10,000 nt of DNA. Source: Trachelipus rathkii. Taxonomy: Eukaryota > Arthropoda > Malacostraca > Isopoda > Trachelipodidae. The stretch's first letter is position 1; each line of letters opens with the position of its first letter. The position numbers and the translations under genes were made by a program. Below the pieces are notes generated by a model. That model was not told the DNA's origin. It did no database searches and saw only the letters and a list, made by a program, of their open reading frames with translations. Of this stretch, positions 8,203 through 10,000 are shown piece after piece. The DNA is taken from assembly GCA_015478945.1 (NCBI GenBank), contig JABUQX010097184.1, forward strand, positions 1 to 10,000, in the 5' to 3' direction.

Positions 8203-8359
8203 AGAGAGAGAGAGAGAGAGCAGAGAAGAGAAGAGAGAGAGAGAGGAGAGAGAGAGTAGAGAGAGAAGAGAGAGAGAGAGAGAATGAGAGACGCGAGAGA
8301 GAGGAGAGAGAGAGAAGAGAGAGAAGAGAGAGAGAAGAGAGGAGAGATAGAGAGAGAGA
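8203..8359. repeat. (GA)n microsatellite, imperfect
   Basis: About 155 bp of GA with GAAGA, GAGGA, GTAGA and GACGCGA interruptions. It interrupts the eroded + coding region, whose protein-like reading leads up to it and resumes after it. The polypurine strand is the coding strand. The Ser/Leu-rich frame on - is an artefact. Confidence 0.9.
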
Positions 8360-8843
8360 TCACTCTTTAGAAATTATAATATTTATGGCATAAGTTTTGT
8401 TGGAGGGAGGGATGGTGAAGGATTAATAATTTCGAAATCGTCAAGTGGATTGGAAAGCAAAGATCATGAGTAAAGAGTAAGGACAATAAGACAATTGTGT
8501 GGGCTGTCGAAGAAACTAAGAAGGAGGAAAGAGGAAGAAGAACTAAAAATTGTGGGTTGCTATTTTTTGTAAGATGGCCAGAAAGAACGAGAGGAATGAG
8601 GAAAAAAAAAAACATAAAAAAAATTTCATTGCCTACGGGAGAAAAGATTTCTCAGTGTTAAGTAGGAAAGATTTATCACATTTTCAGGATAAAATGAAAG
8701 AAGTATGAGAATACCTAGAGTTTGAATTAGCCCAACTAATTCTAAAGGCAGCGCCCTGCGGCAGACAATACAATAACCAAGGCTTATGGCCTTAGTTAGA
8801 GGAACAGGAGATCAAGCATATAGCGCCTTCATGCCATGAAATC

Positions 8844-8903
8844 ACCTCGGTTTTCCTCTTTACGTACTTAGAGAGACTTCTCCCCGCAGATACAATATTC
8901 ATT
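8844..8903 (+). repeat. 60-bp dispersed repeat, copy 2
   Basis: Partner of the copy at 7029-7088. Here the repeat lies within a stop-free part of frame 0 (8796-9059), where it reads TSVFLFTYLERLLPADTIF. The corresponding frame of the other copy reads VFPLCVRLEKTFSL and then a stop. Confidence 0.65.
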
Positions 8904-9116
8904 CTAGGGGAAATCAAGATGTACGACGGTAAGTCTGACCAGTTTGCACACGAAGTGCCTAAAAACATTTCCGACGCGGTGGGCGGACACCTCTTGCGGA
9001 AAAGACTTGAAGAGATAAACAGAATTTATAGAAGAAGACAGATGGACCCGGAGGTGATATAGATTGGATAATAGAAGTTGAATGGATTGAACATTTTATT
9101 TTTATTCCGAAAACAA

Positions 9117-9122
9117 AATAAA
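9117..9122 (+). promoter_or_regulatory. Candidate poly(A) signal AATAAA
   Basis: AATAAA lies 55 bp after the TAG that ends the eroded + coding region, a normal distance for a eukaryotic or large-DNA-virus 3' end. In DNA this A+T-rich the motif is expected often by chance. Confidence 0.3.
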
Positions 9123-9175
9123 ATTTTTGACAAGAATGCATAATATTTAAAACTCTTTATGCCAGTTTCTTTATT

Positions 9176-9358
9176 TTGGTTATTCTTTTAAAATGTTTAT
9201 GCGTAAATTTAACCGAATTTGGTCGTAATCTCATAAAGTTTTTGCAATGTATGAGTGGCCACACTAATTTTAAGAACGGTTATGGTGCAAACGGTGGCAA
9301 TGTCGTTTTACCAACTGTTAATTGCAAACGAATTTCTGTTAAGGTGCCATCTTTTTAA
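9176..9358 (+). CDS. Weak open frame, unrecognised
   Basis: A 60-codon frame ends at TAA 9356-9358. The only ATG is internal (near 9248); the frame otherwise opens at TTG. The composition is mixed with several Asn and Gly (NFKNGYGANGGNVVLPTVN). No domain was recognised. It may be an exon, an eroded piece or chance. Confidence 0.2.
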   Translation: MVILLKCLCVNLTEFGRNLIKFLQCMSGHTNFKNGYGANGGNVVLPTVNCKRISVKVPSF

Positions 9359-9529
9359 GACTAAATCTCAAGGAGTATCATACAGATAGCTTTCATTTTG
9401 ATATTATAAAGGAAACATCGAACTTTTTTAACTAACGTTAATAAAAATAGAATTAAAGCTTGGCTTTACGGTCCATAAAACTAAAGTGGCAATAATCGCA
9501 AGCGTAAATACACAAAAGCGTTAATTAAA

Positions 9530-9724
9530 ATGAAAAAGGGGAAATGGAAAATATCCTTTAAGATTAATGGATTAAAAACATTGAGACTTCTTGTTTTTCC
9601 TTCTTCTTCTTCTTCTTTCACCAAAACTGAATTTGAAGACTTTTATTCTAAAAGTTTTTGGATAAACATTTCGAAAATCAAAATTGGAGAATTCGAGGAA
9701 TGTAAGACCATTTACCGACAATGA
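9530..9724 (+). CDS. Weak ORF, 64 codons, unrecognised
   Basis: It runs from ATG 9530 to TAA 9722-9724, Lys/Ile-rich at the start, with a Ser run (VFPSSSSSFTK) encoded by a short (TTC)n tract at about 9599-9617, then FEDFYSKSFWINISKIKIGE. No domain or homologue came to mind. The length is only modestly above what A+T-rich DNA gives by chance. Confidence 0.25.
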   Translation: MKKGKWKISFKINGLKTLRLLVFPSSSSSFTKTEFEDFYSKSFWINISKIKIGEFEECKTIYRQ

Positions 9725-9946
9725 AAGGAAGCATTAATTGGGCCTTAATGAGATTCTGCTGAGTTAGGAGGCAATGCAGGATATTTTAAGGTTGGAGAAA
9801 CACAAATACAAATTTAAATGGAGGACAAAAACTGTACTCTTTTTGCATGAGTTTACAACGGCGTTGATTGATCCTTCGCAATGTTATTCTTGTCGTCTTA
9901 TTACTTCTTCCTCCTAATAGTAATAATGTTATGATTGTTGTTATAG

Positions 9947-9960
9947 TATTTTTTTTACAG
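9947..9960 (+). promoter_or_regulatory. Candidate 3' splice site
   Basis: tattttttttacag is a good match to a polypyrimidine tract plus AG acceptor. The sequence after it is open in one frame to the window end (CRLKLLTEGIFC). The exon, if real, lies mostly outside the window. The rest of 9725-9946 shows nothing supported. Confidence 0.25.
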
Positions 9961-10000
9961 TATGCCGTTTAAAATTATTAACTGAAGGGATTTTTTGTGC

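Larger units (their letters stand above)
6990..9062 (+). pseudogene. Long eroded coding region on + strand, unrecognised protein
   Basis: Protein-like + reading can be followed almost continuously in changing frames. Frame 0 runs 6990-7274 with TGA at 7074 and 7182 (HNIEKLAELCEFIALYF; KGLSLEIDITVILPSKILRE). Frame 1 runs 7387-7506 (IPMPAEIDKFKRLVVLRPPP). ATG 7654 starts MNVGRFNSRAAFWNDRKKIK, which passes to frame 0 ending at 7892. Frame 2 runs 7943-8111 with TGA at 8024, then frame 1 from 8062 (GENVETEGIDEIIYHEGCK) into the (GA)n tract. After the tract come frame 2 (NYNIYGISFVGGRDGEGLII), frame 1 from 8470, and a shift near the A-run at 8601-8620 into frame 0. That frame continues to TAG 9060-9062 with stops only at 8706 and 8793. 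The end is basic (GGHLLRKRLEEINRIYRRRQ). It may be one gene or two to three adjacent ones. No domain was recognised. Noisy assembly of a live gene is the alternative. Confidence 0.5.

Noticed and set aside
8175..8363. Ser/Leu-rich frame on - strand
   Set aside because: Translation of the (GA)n tract only.
8367..8615. 82-codon hydrophobic frame on - strand
   Set aside because: Complement of a purine-rich + reading that fits the neighbouring remnant; hydrophobic because it reads pyrimidine-rich DNA.
8780..8830. tRNA-derived SINE promoter (A-box-like tatggccttagttagagg)
   Set aside because: No B box or tRNA-like fold at the right distance, and the stretch lies within the + coding remnant.

Overview
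The window looks like non-model invertebrate nuclear DNA. It is strongly A+T-rich, roughly a quarter is microsatellite ((TA)n, (GA)n, (CT)n, (TTA)n, (GTT/GCT)n), and no bacterial operon layout, rRNA or tRNA is visible. The density of (TA)n and (GA)n tracts would suit a decapod crustacean such as a penaeid shrimp. That is inference from repeat style only, and no gene here fixes the species.

Layout. 1-230 holds the 3' end of an unrecognised open frame that enters from outside the window. 237-2900 is non-coding: a (TTA)n tract, a large imperfect inverted repeat at 638-1149 that looks like a MITE or foldback element, a 197-bp tandem array at 1221-1788 followed by related degenerate short repeats to about 2110, then a composite block of TA, GT and CT tracts. 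3190-3530 is a C+G-richer patch with a short basic ORF. 3690-6200 and 6990-9062 are the most gene-like parts, and 9062-10000 is A+T-rich with two weak ORFs.

The central region does not hold intact genes. It appears to hold at least three eroded, apparently intronless coding regions. One lies on + at 3754-4762, one on - at 4866-6048 with a recognisable but damaged RING finger behind expanded Gln/Asn/Ser tracts, and one on + at about 6990-9062 whose reading continues through successive frames with a few in-frame stops and a (GA)n tract in its middle. All strand and frame choices were made by eye from uninterrupted, protein-like translation.

The most interesting reading is that 3.2-9.1 kb is a decayed, gene-dense, intronless block. 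A long-integrated large DNA virus (nimavirus-like endogenous elements are known in decapods) or a giant transposon would give this picture. A host gene cluster damaged by assembly errors is the main alternative. Apart from the RING finger no family was recognised, so function is left open.
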